Source: Sphingobium ummariense RL-3
GTDB lineage: Bacteria > Pseudomonadota > Alphaproteobacteria > Sphingomonadales > Sphingomonadaceae
Reading direction: 5' to 3'
Assembly: GCF_000447205.1 (NCBI RefSeq)
Contig: NZ_AUWY01000136.1
Span: 1-64,000, forward strand
DNA: 64,000 bases
Shown piece by piece: positions 25,280 through 35,054 of the stretch (position 1 is the stretch's first letter; every line of letters starts with the position of its first letter). A model generated the notes under the pieces. The model did not search any database. It saw only the letters and a list, made by a program, of their open reading frames with translations, and was not told the origin of the DNA. The translations under genes and the position numbers were made by a program.

Positions 25280-27511
25280 ATGATGAAAGGCCATTGCGTG
25301 TTTGCGCTGCTCTGCGGAGCCGCAGCCGTTCCGGCTGCCTATGCGCAGACGTCCGATGCGCCCGCGCAGGGCGGTCAATCGTCCGGCGTGGACCAGATAG
25401 AGGATATTGTGGTTACCGCATCCCGCCGCAGCGAGACGATCCTGAAGACGCCCATCGCGGTGTCGGCCTATTCGGGCGACAAGCTGCGTGCCGCCCAGAC
25501 CGTGGCGCTGACCGATCTCGTCGGTCCCAATCCCAACATCCAGATCGGCAACAGCTATAATTCGGCCAACGTCGCGATCCGAGGCATCGGCAATGGGTCG
25601 TCGATCAACGCCGGATCGGATTCGGGCGTGTCGATCCAGGTGGACGGCGTCTACATGGCGCAGCCGCTGCTGACATTGTCGACCTTCCTCGACGTGGCGC
25701 GGGTGGAGGTTCTACGCGGTCCGCAAGGCACGCTGTTCGGACGCAACGCTACCGGTGGCGCCGTCAACATCATCCCGAACGAGCCGACGCCGGACGTGCA
25801 TTACGGCTTCGACGTCACGGCGGGCATCGATCCCGGCCGGATCAACACGGCAGGCTATGTCAGCGGGCCGCTCAATGCATCGGGCACCCTGACCGCCCGT
25901 CTCTCCGCCCAGCAGACCTACAATCGCGGCTATACGAAGAATCTGTCGAGGCCCCAGACCTACGCGCCCGGCTACTCGAACAATCTGGTCACCACCAACG
26001 CGCCTAGCCGGCTGGACGACGCGAACAATCAGTCGGTTCGCGGCCAGATCAAGTGGGAGCCGTCCGACAGTTTCAACGCCCGACTGCTGGTCGAATATCA
26101 GCGCGATCACTCCGATGGCCCGGCGACCTTCCTGGAAGGCACGCCCGATCCGGCCCAGCCTCTCCCCGCGATCCTTGTCGGGCAGTCGACCGGAAGCGTC
26201 CGCAAGCGCGAAGTCTATAATAACGAAGGGATGCGGCGGATCGAAGGCAAGAATGTCAACCTGACGCTGAACTGGGCGCTAGGGAGCGGCGACCTCAAGG
26301 CGGTCGGTTCCTATGCTGATACCAAGATCCACAACATCCAGGACGGCGACGGCACAGACGCGCTGCACACCTATTCCGACTTCAACAACAAGACCCACCA
26401 ATATTATGGGGAGCTGCTTTATTCGTCCGACGCGTCGAAGCCGTTCACCTACATCATCGGCACCAACTATTTCCACGAGAAGCTGAAGCAGGATATTTCG
26501 GTGCCGATCAGCCTGCTGCCGATGCCGGTCGATCTGGGCGCGAAGATCAACACGACCTCCTATGCCTTTTTCGGCCATGCCCAATATGCCCTGACGCCGG
26601 AGGCAAAGATCTTCGCCGGCTTGCGGTACACGCATGACAAGAAGGTCGATCTGGACGATTATAACAGCTATGTCGGCGTTCTGCCGAGGCAGAGCACGTC
26701 TTCCAGTCAGCTCACCTATGAAGTCGGCGCGTCCTACGCCTTCAACACGACCCTCGATGCCTATCTGAAATATGCCACCGGCTATAAGGGCGGCGGCTTT
26801 TCCGCCGGCGGTCTCGCCCCGGCCTTCGATCCGGAAAAGAACACCAATCTTGAGGCGGGCCTGAAAGGCTGGTTCTTCGACCGGGGATTGCAGGCGAATA
26901 TCGCCGCGTTCCACATGAAATATGACAATCTTCAGGTGAACCAGATTAACGGCGCGTCCACGCAGGTCGTGAACGCCGCGAAGGCGACCATCTACGGCAT
27001 CGAAGCCGAAACCGTCATCCGGCCGGTCGAGGCCCTGCGGTTCGAGGTGTCGGGCGCCTATCTCCACGCGACCTTCGACCGTTTCCGCACTGGCGATCCA
27101 GCGCGCCCCAATCTGGGGACGGTCGATCCTGACGGTACGCGGCGGTTCGACCTGGATGGCAACACCCTGCCGCAGGCCCCCCGATACAGCGTCAGCGCCG
27201 GCGGCTATTATGAAGTGCCGATCTCATCGGGCAAGGTCACGCTGGGCGCTCGATATGACTGGAAGTCGCGGCTCTATTTCAGCGAGTTCAACATCCCCGT
27301 CTCGTCGCAGGCGGCGGTGGGCAAGCTCAACCTGTCGCTCAACTATGAGAGCGAAGACCGGCGGATCACGGCGAGCCTGTTCGCGAAGAACGTCACCAAC
27401 GAACAGGTCAAATCGAACGTGATCGTGGTGTCCGCGCTGATCGGGTCGCTCGCGCTCAGCCAGTATCAGCCGCCACGGCAGATCGGCGCATCGTTCGGAT
27501 ATCATTTCTAG
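25280..27511 (+). CDS. TonB-dependent receptor
   Basis: Outer-membrane receptor of 743 residues. It has a signal peptide (1-23, ending AYAQ), a TonB-box and plug start IEDIVVTASRRSETI at about residue 37, the plug motif FLDVARVEVLRGPQGTLFGRNATGG, and a barrel ending GASFGYHF. Receptors of this type in sphingomonads take up hydrophobic or oligomeric carbon sources as well as siderophores. It is the first gene of the catabolic run, so its cargo is probably the growth substrate. It is a close paralogue of the interrupted receptor at 49835-53548. GGAGG lies just before the ATG. Confidence 0.92.
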   Translation: MMKGHCVFALLCGAAAVPAAYAQTSDAPAQGGQSSGVDQIEDIVVTASRRSETILKTPIAVSAYSGDKLRAAQTVALTDLVGPNPNIQIGNSYNSANVAIRGIGNGSSINAGSDSGVSIQVDGVYMAQPLLTLSTFLDVARVEVLRGPQGTLFGRNATGGAVNIIPNEPTPDVHYGFDVTAGIDPGRINTAGYVSGPLNASGTLTARLSAQQTYNRGYTKNLSRPQTYAPGYSNNLVTTNAPSRLDDANNQSVRGQIKWEPSDSFNARLLVEYQRDHSDGPATFLEGTPDPAQPLPAILVGQSTGSVRKREVYNNEGMRRIEGKNVNLTLNWALGSGDLKAVGSYADTKIHNIQDGDGTDALHTYSDFNNKTHQYYGELLYSSDASKPFTYIIGTNYFHEKLKQDISVPISLLPMPVDLGAKINTTSYAFFGHAQYALTPEAKIFAGLRYTHDKKVDLDDYNSYVGVLPRQSTSSSQLTYEVGASYAFNTTLDAYLKYATGYKGGGFSAGGLAPAFDPEKNTNLEAGLKGWFFDRGLQANIAAFHMKYDNLQVNQINGASTQVVNAAKATIYGIEAETVIRPVEALRFEVSGAYLHATFDRFRTGDPARPNLGTVDPDGTRRFDLDGNTLPQAPRYSVSAGGYYEVPISSGKVTLGARYDWKSRLYFSEFNIPVSSQAAVGKLNLSLNYESEDRRITASLFAKNVTNEQVKSNVIVVSALIGSLALSQYQPPRQIGASFGYHF

Positions 27512-27531
27512 AAAGAAACGACAGAAAAGCG

Positions 27532-28509
27532 ATGCTGACCGAACATCCGAGCGTGGCGCAGGCCCGAATAGTCAAAGACCATATAGCGGGCTTGATCGCG
27601 CGCTCGGATGAGACGGACGATCTTGAAGTCGCGATGCGCTACGTTATGGACAATTATTGCCTGACAGGTGCAGAGCGCGAATTCGGATGCGGCACGACGC
27701 CGGTCGATCTCGGCACCTGTTCGGGCGAGTGGTTCGTGCCGCCGCAGGCGGAGCCGGGCCACCACATCGTCTATATCCATGGCGGCGGCTGGTTCGCCGG
27801 GTCGGTGGACACGCACCGCCATCTGATTGATCTCATCGCGCGAAGGACCGGACGCGCGGTGTTCGCGCCGAATTATCGCCTTGCACCCGAACATCCGTTT
27901 CCGGCGGGTCTTGAGGATGCCGCGCGCGCTTATGACTACGCATGTTCCAACGGGCGGGCCGGGCCGTTGGCGGCCGCCTCCGTCGCCCTGATGGGCGATA
28001 GCGCGGGCGGCAACCTCTCCGCAGCGCTCGTGATCGATATTATTTCGCGCAGCGCCCGGCTGCCCGATGCGCTGGCTCTATTGTCCGGCGTCGTCGATTT
28101 CCGGCCGCCCGACCAGATGCCGCCGGGTTCCGACGACCCGACATGCGAGCCAACGACGCAGACAAGGATTGCAGAGCTATATCTTCAGGGCGTTACGACA
28201 GTGGACAATCCCCTGGTTTCGCCTGCCGCAGCCGATTCGGATGTCCTTGAGCGATTTCCGCCGACGATCATTCAGGCGTCGTCCGACGAATATCTGCGCG
28301 ATCAGGACGTCGCCTTCGCCGCCGCGCTGTGGCGGCTGGGGGTGACGGTTCATCTGAGCATCTGGCCGCATTTGCCGCACGCCTTCCACCTCTTTCCCCA
28401 GGAACTGTCGGCAGCGGGTCGCGCAGTGGATGAAATCGCCGCGTTTCTGGAAGGTGTCGAGGCAGTTCCGGCCGATAAACTTGCAAGCGTGGGAGCGCAG
28501 AATGACTAA
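27532..28509 (+). CDS. alpha/beta hydrolase of the HSL family (esterase)
   Basis: Serine esterase of 325 residues with HGGGW (His83), GDSAGG (Ser157), an Asp in SSDEYLRDQD and a His in LPHAFHLF near the C-terminus. It directly follows the receptor gene (20-bp gap) and overlaps the next start by 8 bp. This placement suggests it cleaves the imported ester before CoA activation. It differs from the esterase at 17343 in the oxyanion motif and in length. Confidence 0.87.
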   Translation: MLTEHPSVAQARIVKDHIAGLIARSDETDDLEVAMRYVMDNYCLTGAEREFGCGTTPVDLGTCSGEWFVPPQAEPGHHIVYIHGGGWFAGSVDTHRHLIDLIARRTGRAVFAPNYRLAPEHPFPAGLEDAARAYDYACSNGRAGPLAAASVALMGDSAGGNLSAALVIDIISRSARLPDALALLSGVVDFRPPDQMPPGSDDPTCEPTTQTRIAELYLQGVTTVDNPLVSPAAADSDVLERFPPTIIQASSDEYLRDQDVAFAAALWRLGVTVHLSIWPHLPHAFHLFPQELSAAGRAVDEIAAFLEGVEAVPADKLASVGAQND

Positions 28510-30217
28510 ATCCTGGCCCGCCATGTCGCTCAAGGAAGCGGAAGCACAGCTCTGTGTTCCGGGCTCGCGCTTTGAAATCCGCAAGGAAGTCATCAACGGC
28601 CGAGAATTGCGGACATGGGCAAGCCTTCCTGCCAATGTTGCCGAACTGGCGAAGCAGGTGCGGGCCAAGCATGGCGCGCGGGAGTTCCTTGTCCTAAATG
28701 ACGAGCGCGTCACTTATGAGGGCTGGTTCCGCGCGGTTGCGACACTGGCGGATCATCTCGTCCGCGAGGGTGTGAAGCAGGGGGATCGCGTCGCGATCGC
28801 GATGCGGAACGTGCCCGAATGGCCGGTGGCGCTCTTCGCGGCGACGGTGTGTGGGGCTATCGCCGTGCCGCTCAATGCATGGTGGACGGGCGAGGAACTC
28901 GCTTACGCGCTGGAGCAGTCCGGCTCCACTGTCCTTATCTGCGACGATGAACGCTTCGAACGCGTCATGAACGGCGATCCGGAATTCGCCGATCGCCTGA
29001 AAATCATCGTCTCGCGGTCGTCGCGCTCCGGTATCGCTTCACTCGAATCCGTCATCGGTGTCGTGGCGGACTATGGCCGATTGCCCAACCGGCCGCTGCC
29101 GGATGTGGATATGAAGCCCGACGATCCGCTGACGATCTTCTATACCAGCGGAACGACGGGGCGGCCCAAGGGCGCACTGGGTACGCACCGCAACATGCTC
29201 TCGGGTCTGGTGGCGATCGACTTCATCGCACAGCGCGGCGCATTGCGGCGTGGCGAGCCGGTCAGCGAGCCGACGCCTTCGGTCACGCTGATGACGATCC
29301 CGCTGTTCCACGTAACCGGCTGTGCCGCGCTGCTGATGTCCGCCTTCGCCTGCGGGGGTAAGGTAGTGCTGATGCACAAGTGGAACGCGGTCGAAGCGAT
29401 GGGGCTGATCGAGCGGGAGCGGATCACGTCGGCGGGCGGCGTCCCGACCATCGCGTGGCAGTTGATCGATTCCCCGGAGAGGAGCCGGTTCGATCTCAGT
29501 TCGCTCAATTATGTGCCCTATGGCGGGGCGCCGGCCGCGCCGGACCTGCCTTTCCTAATTGAGCGCGAACTGTCGGCCGTTCCCTATAATGGCTGGGGCA
29601 TGACGGAAACGTCGGGCACGATCACGGGGCACAGCGCGGAAGATTATCTCAGCAGGCCCGACAGTTGCGGACCGCCGCTGCCGGTCGATGATCTGCGCGT
29701 GGTCAACGAGGCGGGCGAGCCACTTCCTATCGGCGAGATCGGGGAATTATGCGTTCAGGGACCGCAGGTCGTGATGGGATATTGGCAGAATCCCGAAGCC
29801 ACCGGAGCGACTTTCGGCGACGGCTGGCTGCGAACCGGTGATCTGGCGCGGCTGGACGAGGAAGGCTTTTGCACCATCGTCGGCCGCAGCAAGGATGTCA
29901 TCATCCGCGGGGGCGAGAATATCTATGCCGTTGAGGTTGAAAACGCGCTGTTCAGCCATCCTGCGGTCACGGACGCGGCGGTGGTCGCCCTGCCGCATGA
30001 CAGGCTGGGCGAGGAACCCGGTGCGATGTGCCTGATCGCCGAGGGGCATGAGGTCAGCGAAGATGCGCTGAAGCTCTGGCTTCGCGAGCGGCTGGCGGCG
30101 TTCAAAATCCCGGTGGTGATCCGCTTTCACCATGAACCTTTGCCGCGCAACGCCAATGGCAAGGTCATGAAAAATGACGTGCGGGCGTTGCTTCTCTCCG
30201 ACGCGATGCAGGACTGA
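28502..30217 (+). CDS. acyl-CoA synthetase (AMP-forming)
   Basis: ANL-superfamily ligase of 571 residues that activates a carboxylic acid to its CoA thioester with ATP. The P-loop-like motif is YTSGTTGRPKGA, the A5-type motif is NGWGMTETSG, the hinge region is GWLRTGDLARLDEEGF with GRSKDVIIRGGENIYAVEVE, and the catalytic Lys lies in NANGKVMK near the end. The ATG at 28502 sits inside the end of the esterase gene, so translation is coupled. It is the activating enzyme of the pathway; chain type cannot be read from sequence. Confidence 0.92.
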   Translation: MTKSWPAMSLKEAEAQLCVPGSRFEIRKEVINGRELRTWASLPANVAELAKQVRAKHGAREFLVLNDERVTYEGWFRAVATLADHLVREGVKQGDRVAIAMRNVPEWPVALFAATVCGAIAVPLNAWWTGEELAYALEQSGSTVLICDDERFERVMNGDPEFADRLKIIVSRSSRSGIASLESVIGVVADYGRLPNRPLPDVDMKPDDPLTIFYTSGTTGRPKGALGTHRNMLSGLVAIDFIAQRGALRRGEPVSEPTPSVTLMTIPLFHVTGCAALLMSAFACGGKVVLMHKWNAVEAMGLIERERITSAGGVPTIAWQLIDSPERSRFDLSSLNYVPYGGAPAAPDLPFLIERELSAVPYNGWGMTETSGTITGHSAEDYLSRPDSCGPPLPVDDLRVVNEAGEPLPIGEIGELCVQGPQVVMGYWQNPEATGATFGDGWLRTGDLARLDEEGFCTIVGRSKDVIIRGGENIYAVEVENALFSHPAVTDAAVVALPHDRLGEEPGAMCLIAEGHEVSEDALKLWLRERLAAFKIPVVIRFHHEPLPRNANGKVMKNDVRALLLSDAMQD

Positions 30218-30255
30218 GGTTCTGGTGCGAGATAATTTTATTTGAGGAATGAACG

Positions 30256-31539
30256 ATGGATTTCACACTTACCGCCCGCCAGACTTCCTTTCGCGATCGC
30301 GTGCGCGCGTTCATCCAGACCAACGTCAGGTCCCGCTTGGGCGACTTTGAAGCTGAAGTGGCGGCGGAACCCCGCTGGAAGGTGATGCAGGTCATCGAGG
30401 ATCTGAAGCCGCTGGCGCGCGAGCAGGGCCTGTGGAACCTCTTCATGCCCCCGCATTCGGGCCAGGAGCATGTCGACAACAGCTTCGTGTTTGAGGGCGA
30501 GCAACTCACCAACCTTGAATATGCGCTGTGCGCCGAAGAGATGGGCCGCGTCTTCTGGGGTTCGGAGGTGTTCAACTGCTCGGCACCGGATACCGGCAAT
30601 ATGGAAGTACTCCACCGCTACGGCACGCTGGAGCAGAAGGAACAATGGCTGCGCCCGCTGATGAACGGTGAAATCCGGTCCGCCTTCCTGATGACCGAAC
30701 CAGACGTCGCCAGCTCGGACGCCACCAATATCCAGACGTCGATCCGGCGTGAGGGCGACGAATATGTCATCAACGGGCGCAAATGGTGGTCGACCGGTAC
30801 CGGTGATCCGCGCTGCAAGGTGGCGGTCGTCATGGGCAAGACCGATCCCGACGCCGACAAATATCGCCAGCAGAGCATGATCCTGGTGCCGATGGATACG
30901 CCGGGCGTGACGATCAAACGCATGCTGAACGTCTATGGCTATGACCATGCGCCGCACGGGCATGGCGAAGTGGTGCTGGACAATGTGCGGGTTCCGGCGA
31001 GCAACATGCTGCTGGGCGAGGGGCGCGGTTTCGAGATCGCGCAGGGGCGGCTCGGGCCGGGGCGCATCCATCACTGCATGCGTACCATCGGCGTCGCCGA
31101 GAACGCGCTGGAGGCGATGGCGGGCCGCCTGCTGTCGCGGCAGGCTTTCGGCAAGCCGATCGCGAGCCAATCGGTGTGGGAGCAACGCATCGCGCGCGCG
31201 CGCATCGACATCGAGATGACGCGGCTGCTCTGCCTCAAGGCGGCGGACATGATGGATCAGGCCGGCAACAAGAGCGCGCAGGTCGAGATCGCGATGCTGA
31301 AGGTTCAGGCGCCCATGATGGCATGCCAGATCCTCGACGATGCCATTCAGGCGCATGGCGGCGCGGGGGTGTGCGACGATTTCGACCTCGCCTTCGACTG
31401 GGCCAACACCCGGACGCTGCGGCTGGCGGACGGCCCCGACGAAGTGCATGCGCGTGCCATCGCGCGGGCGGAGTTCAAGAAATATCGGGATGTGGCCGGC
31501 GACAGCCTGTCGAGCGGCGATGTCGGAGCGACGCGCTGA
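30256..31539 (+). CDS. acyl-CoA dehydrogenase
   Basis: Flavoenzyme of 427 residues, of the ACAD10/11-like group often found beside an APH-like kinase. It carries [27 protein letters not shown] and the C-terminal [35 protein letters not shown]. It would introduce the alpha,beta double bond into the CoA ester made by the upstream ligase. GAGGAATG before the ATG gives a ribosome-binding site. Confidence 0.92.
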   Translation: MDFTLTARQTSFRDRVRAFIQTNVRSRLGDFEAEVAAEPRWKVMQVIEDLKPLAREQGLWNLFMPPHSGQEHVDNSFVFEGEQLTNLEYALCAEEMGRVFWGSEVFNCSAPDTGNMEVLHRYGTLEQKEQWLRPLMNGEIRSAFLMTEPDVASSDATNIQTSIRREGDEYVINGRKWWSTGTGDPRCKVAVVMGKTDPDADKYRQQSMILVPMDTPGVTIKRMLNVYGYDHAPHGHGEVVLDNVRVPASNMLLGEGRGFEIAQGRLGPGRIHHCMRTIGVAENALEAMAGRLLSRQAFGKPIASQSVWEQRIARARIDIEMTRLLCLKAADMMDQAGNKSAQVEIAMLKVQAPMMACQILDDAIQAHGGAGVCDDFDLAFDWANTRTLRLADGPDEVHARAIARAEFKKYRDVAGDSLSSGDVGATR

Positions 31540-31572
31540 TGCCGGGGGTCGCCTTTCTTTGCGCCAAGGCAG

Positions 31573-32634
31573 ATGGGAATTACCGCGATGGTTGAGGCTG
31601 CGGTTGTCGATAGTGGCTTCGACGTCGGCAAATTGACGGCTTGGATGGAGGCTCATGTCCCGGATTTCGAAGGGCCGATCAGCTTCGACAAGTTTGCGGG
31701 CGGCCAATCGAACCCGACCTTCGCGCTCGACACGGCGACACGGCATTATGTGCTGCGTCGCAAGCCTGCGGGCGCGTTGCTGGCCTCCGCCCACGCCGTC
31801 GACCGCGAATATCGGCTGCTGAGCGCGCTCCATCCCGAGGGCTTTCCCGTGCCGCGTCCCATCGCCCTGTGCGAGGACGATGCGGTGATCGGATCGGCCT
31901 TTTACGTCATGGAGCGGATCAAGGGGCGGACGCTGTGGGACGGCGCGCTGCCCGATGAAACGCCGGGGGCGCGCCGGGCGATCTATGTCGAGATGGTGGA
32001 AACGCTTGCGCGGCTGCACCGGTTCGATCCGGCGCAGGTCGGGCTGGCGAATTACGGGCGGCCGGGCAATTATTTCGAGCGGCAGGTCGCGCGCTGGAGC
32101 CGTCAATATCGCGCCTCGCAGACCGAGGACGTGCCGGAAGTCGAAAAGCTGATGGAGTGGCTGGGCCGGACCGTGCCCGAGCAGTCGGCATCGACGATCA
32201 TTCATGGCGACTATCGGCTGGACAACCTGATCTTCGATCCGTCCGAGCCCAAGGTGCTGGCCGTCATCGACTGGGAATTGAGCACGATCGGCGATCCGCT
32301 GGCGGATTTCAGCTATTTCGCGGTGCACTGGCTGATGCCGGCGGACGGCCTTGCGGCGCTGGGCAATGTCGATCTGGAGGCGGCGGGCATTCCCTCGCTG
32401 GACGAGATTACCGACCTCTACTGCGAAATGAGCGGCCGGCCGCGCATCGCCAGCCCGCACTGGTATTTCGCCTTCAATCTCTTCCGCATCGTCGGGATTG
32501 TGCAGGGCATCCGCAAACGCATCATCGACGGCACCGCTTCAAGCCTTGAGGCGGAAAAGGCCGCTGCCAAGCTAGTGCCGATGGCGCGGCTCGGCTGGGA
32601 ACAGGCCCGGCTGGCCGGCGCCCTCGAACCATGA
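31573..32634 (+). CDS. APH-type phosphotransferase (ACAD10-like kinase domain)
   Basis: Kinase-fold protein of 353 residues. It shows QSNPTFAL and YVLRRKPAG (ATP-site Lys), the catalytic loop HGDYRLDN, and the metal motif IDWELSTIGDPLADF. In mammals the ACAD10/ACAD11 proteins fuse this kinase to an acyl-CoA dehydrogenase and phosphorylate 4-hydroxyacyl-CoAs so that the dehydrogenase can eliminate phosphate. Here the two are adjacent genes, so the pair may process a hydroxylated acyl-CoA. The ATG at 31588 is an alternative start. Confidence 0.85.
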   Translation: MGITAMVEAAVVDSGFDVGKLTAWMEAHVPDFEGPISFDKFAGGQSNPTFALDTATRHYVLRRKPAGALLASAHAVDREYRLLSALHPEGFPVPRPIALCEDDAVIGSAFYVMERIKGRTLWDGALPDETPGARRAIYVEMVETLARLHRFDPAQVGLANYGRPGNYFERQVARWSRQYRASQTEDVPEVEKLMEWLGRTVPEQSASTIIHGDYRLDNLIFDPSEPKVLAVIDWELSTIGDPLADFSYFAVHWLMPADGLAALGNVDLEAAGIPSLDEITDLYCEMSGRPRIASPHWYFAFNLFRIVGIVQGIRKRIIDGTASSLEAEKAAAKLVPMARLGWEQARLAGALEP

Positions 32635-32649
32635 AGACTGGAGAGAAAT

Positions 32650-33432
32650 GTGAACAAGCTGTTTGACCTGAGCGGCAAGGTCGCCATCGTTACCGGGTCG
32701 TCGCGTGGCATCGGCCGTGCTATCGCGGAGGCGCTGGCGGACGCCGGGGCGCAGGTGGTCATATCCAGCCGCAATCTCGATGCGTGCGAGGAGGCCGCCG
32801 CCGCGATAAACGCGCAAATGGGCGAAACGCGCGCCACCGCGATCGCGGCGGACATTTCGGTGAAGGACGATCTGCGGGCGCTGGTCACGGAAGCGGAAGC
32901 GCAGTGTGGTCCGGTCGATATTCTGGTCTGCAACGCGGCGGTCAGTTCGCATTATGGGCCGACGCTCGAAATTCCGGACGATGAATTCCACAAGATTATC
33001 AACGGCAACATCCTGTCCAACCAGTGGCTCGTCCAGCTCGTCGCGCCCGGCATGATCGAGCGGCAGGCGGGGTCGATCATCATCGTCGCATCGCTCGGCG
33101 CCTATCTTGGGTCCGGCATGATTGGCACCTATCATGTGTCGAAGGCCGCCGACCTCCAGATGGTTCGCAACCTTGCCGTGGAACTCGGCAAGCACAGCAT
33201 CAGGGTCAATGCCATCTCGCCTGGCATCACGAAGACGGATTTCGCGAAGCGGCTATGGGAAGACCCGGCGGGCGCCGAGCAGGTTACGAAGCGCACGCCC
33301 CTGTGCCGCATTGGCGTGCCGGGCGAAATGGCCGGCGCAGCAGTCTATCTGGCGGCTGAAGCGAGCGCCTTCATGACGGGGCAGTCGCTGCTCATCGACG
33401 GCGGCATGGCGATAGGCCCGGCAAGGCTTTGA
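32650..33432 (+). CDS. SDR-family oxidoreductase (DHRS4-like), tandem copy 1
   Basis: SDR of 260 residues with TGSSRGIG at about residues 15-22, CNAAVS replacing the usual NNAG, and the catalytic TYHVSK. The start is GTG at 32650. The next gene encodes a clear paralogue, similar along the whole length (same first 40 residues apart from a few changes, same NAA motif, same NAISPG segment). It probably oxidises a hydroxyacyl-CoA or a ring alcohol. Confidence 0.88.
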   Translation: MNKLFDLSGKVAIVTGSSRGIGRAIAEALADAGAQVVISSRNLDACEEAAAAINAQMGETRATAIAADISVKDDLRALVTEAEAQCGPVDILVCNAAVSSHYGPTLEIPDDEFHKIINGNILSNQWLVQLVAPGMIERQAGSIIIVASLGAYLGSGMIGTYHVSKAADLQMVRNLAVELGKHSIRVNAISPGITKTDFAKRLWEDPAGAEQVTKRTPLCRIGVPGEMAGAAVYLAAEASAFMTGQSLLIDGGMAIGPARL

Positions 33433-33466
33433 CGTCGCAGGCACTCAACAGAGTCAGGAACGAAGC

Positions 33467-34246
33467 ATGAGCAACCTGTTTGACCTCTCCGGCAAGACAG
33501 CCATCGTGACCGGATCGTCACGTGGCATCGGCCGCGCCATCGCTGAGGCTCTGGCCGACGCGGGTGCTCGCGTCGTCATATCCAGCCGCAAGCAGGCGTC
33601 CTGCGAGGATGTCGCGGCCGCCATCAACGCGCGTCATGGCGAAGGGCGCGCGACCCCCATCGAGGCCAGCATTTCCAACAAGGTGGCGCTGGAAGCGCTA
33701 GTCAGAAACACCCAGGAGCGGATCGGTCCCATCGACATCCTGATCTGCAACGCGGCATCCAACCCCTATTACGGGCCGACGCTGGGGATCAATGACGACC
33801 AGTTCCGCAAAATCCTGGAAAACAACATCCTGTCGAACCACTGGCTGGCGCAATTGGTCGCGCCGTCCATGATCGAGCGCAAATCGGGGTCGATCGTCAT
33901 CGTTTCGTCGATCGGCGCTTACATCGGTTCGGACACGATCGGCACCTATCATCTGTCGAAGGCCGCCGATCTCGCCATGGTCCGCAATCTGGCTGTCGAA
34001 TTCGGACCCCACAAGGTACGGGTCAACGCCATCTCGCCCGGTGTGACGCGGACCGACTTCGCCAAGGCGCTGTGGGAAGATCCCGCAAAGGAGACCGCGT
34101 TCAGCCAGCAGATCCCGCTGCGCCGCATCGGCGAGCCGGGAGAAATGGCGGGAGCGGCGCTTTTCCTCGCATCCGACGCCTCTTCCTATGTGACTGGCCA
34201 GGCCATCGTGGTGGACGGCGGCATGACCATCGCTCCGGTGGCGTAA
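33467..34246 (+). CDS. SDR-family oxidoreductase (DHRS4-like), tandem copy 2
   Basis: SDR of 259 residues, paralogue of the preceding gene, with TGSSRGIG, CNAASNPYYGPT and TYHLSK. The two proteins differ most in the stretch after residue 40 and in the substrate loop (WEDPAKETAF versus WEDPAGAEQV). That suggests duplication followed by divergence in substrate or stereochemistry. Its stop is three bases before the start of a third, more distant SDR. Confidence 0.88.
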   Translation: MSNLFDLSGKTAIVTGSSRGIGRAIAEALADAGARVVISSRKQASCEDVAAAINARHGEGRATPIEASISNKVALEALVRNTQERIGPIDILICNAASNPYYGPTLGINDDQFRKILENNILSNHWLAQLVAPSMIERKSGSIVIVSSIGAYIGSDTIGTYHLSKAADLAMVRNLAVEFGPHKVRVNAISPGVTRTDFAKALWEDPAKETAFSQQIPLRRIGEPGEMAGAALFLASDASSYVTGQAIVVDGGMTIAPVA

Positions 34247-34249
34247 AGC

Positions 34250-35044
34250 ATGGCGCGCTTCAAGAACAAGGTTGTGGCGATTACTGGCGCGGCCTCTGGC
34301 ATCGGCGCTGCGACAACGCGCCTCTTCGCACAAGAAGGCGCGCAGGTGGTCGCGTTCGATACCAGCCAGACACTGGCGGAGAGCTTTGCTGGGGAAGCCG
34401 CGATCGTCACCATGCAGGGCGACGCCGGGCGCGAAGAGGATGTGCTGGCGATGTTTGCGCTGGCGACGAGCCGCTTCGGCGGTGTCGATATCATCTGCGC
34501 CAATGCGGGCGTGACGGGGGGCGAAGCGGGGCTGTTCGACCAGAGCGTCGAAAGCTGGGAGCAGGTGCTGCGTATCAACCTGATCGGTCCGTTTTTGGCT
34601 GTCCGGCATGGCGCGAAGACCATGGTCGATAGCGGCAGGGCCGGCGCCATCGTCTGCACCGCTTCAGTCGCGGCGTTGCGCGCGGGGGCAGGCGGCCCGG
34701 CCTATTCGGCGTCGAAGGCGGGCGTCGTGAACCTCGTCCAGATCGCGGCCCAGCAGCTCGCCGGATCGGGCATCCGCGTCAACGCGGTCTGCCCCGGCCT
34801 GATCGAAAGCGGCATGACCAGAGAGCTGTATGACAAGGCGCGCGCCAAGGGGCGGGAAGGATCGATCGGCAAGCTCAATCCGCTCCGGCGCGGCGGGCAT
34901 CCGGCCGAAATCGCGCGGGCCATCGCCTTTCTTGCGTCGGACGAGGCCAGCTACGTCAACGGGCATGCTCTCGTCGTGGATGCAGGACTTTCGACGTCTC
35001 ACCCCTTCGCCCGACCCAGCGCTCTGGGCGAAACCATTTTTTGA
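34250..35044 (+). CDS. SDR-family oxidoreductase
   Basis: SDR of 264 residues with TGAASGIG at residues 13-20, CANAG, the catalytic Ser in the CTASVAAL region, AYSASK and [13 protein letters not shown]. It belongs to the classical FabG-like group and is not a close copy of the two genes before it. Three consecutive SDR genes suggest several oxidation steps, or two stereo-isomeric alcohols, in the pathway. Confidence 0.88.
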   Translation: MARFKNKVVAITGAASGIGAATTRLFAQEGAQVVAFDTSQTLAESFAGEAAIVTMQGDAGREEDVLAMFALATSRFGGVDIICANAGVTGGEAGLFDQSVESWEQVLRINLIGPFLAVRHGAKTMVDSGRAGAIVCTASVAALRAGAGGPAYSASKAGVVNLVQIAAQQLAGSGIRVNAVCPGLIESGMTRELYDKARAKGREGSIGKLNPLRRGGHPAEIARAIAFLASDEASYVNGHALVVDAGLSTSHPFARPSALGETIF

Positions 35045-35054
35045 GAGAGAGAAT

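Noticed and set aside
30238-32460. Long minus-strand open frame opposite the acyl-CoA dehydrogenase and kinase genes
   Set aside because: Composition typical of an antisense shadow and no recognisable domain; it spans two well-supported genes.
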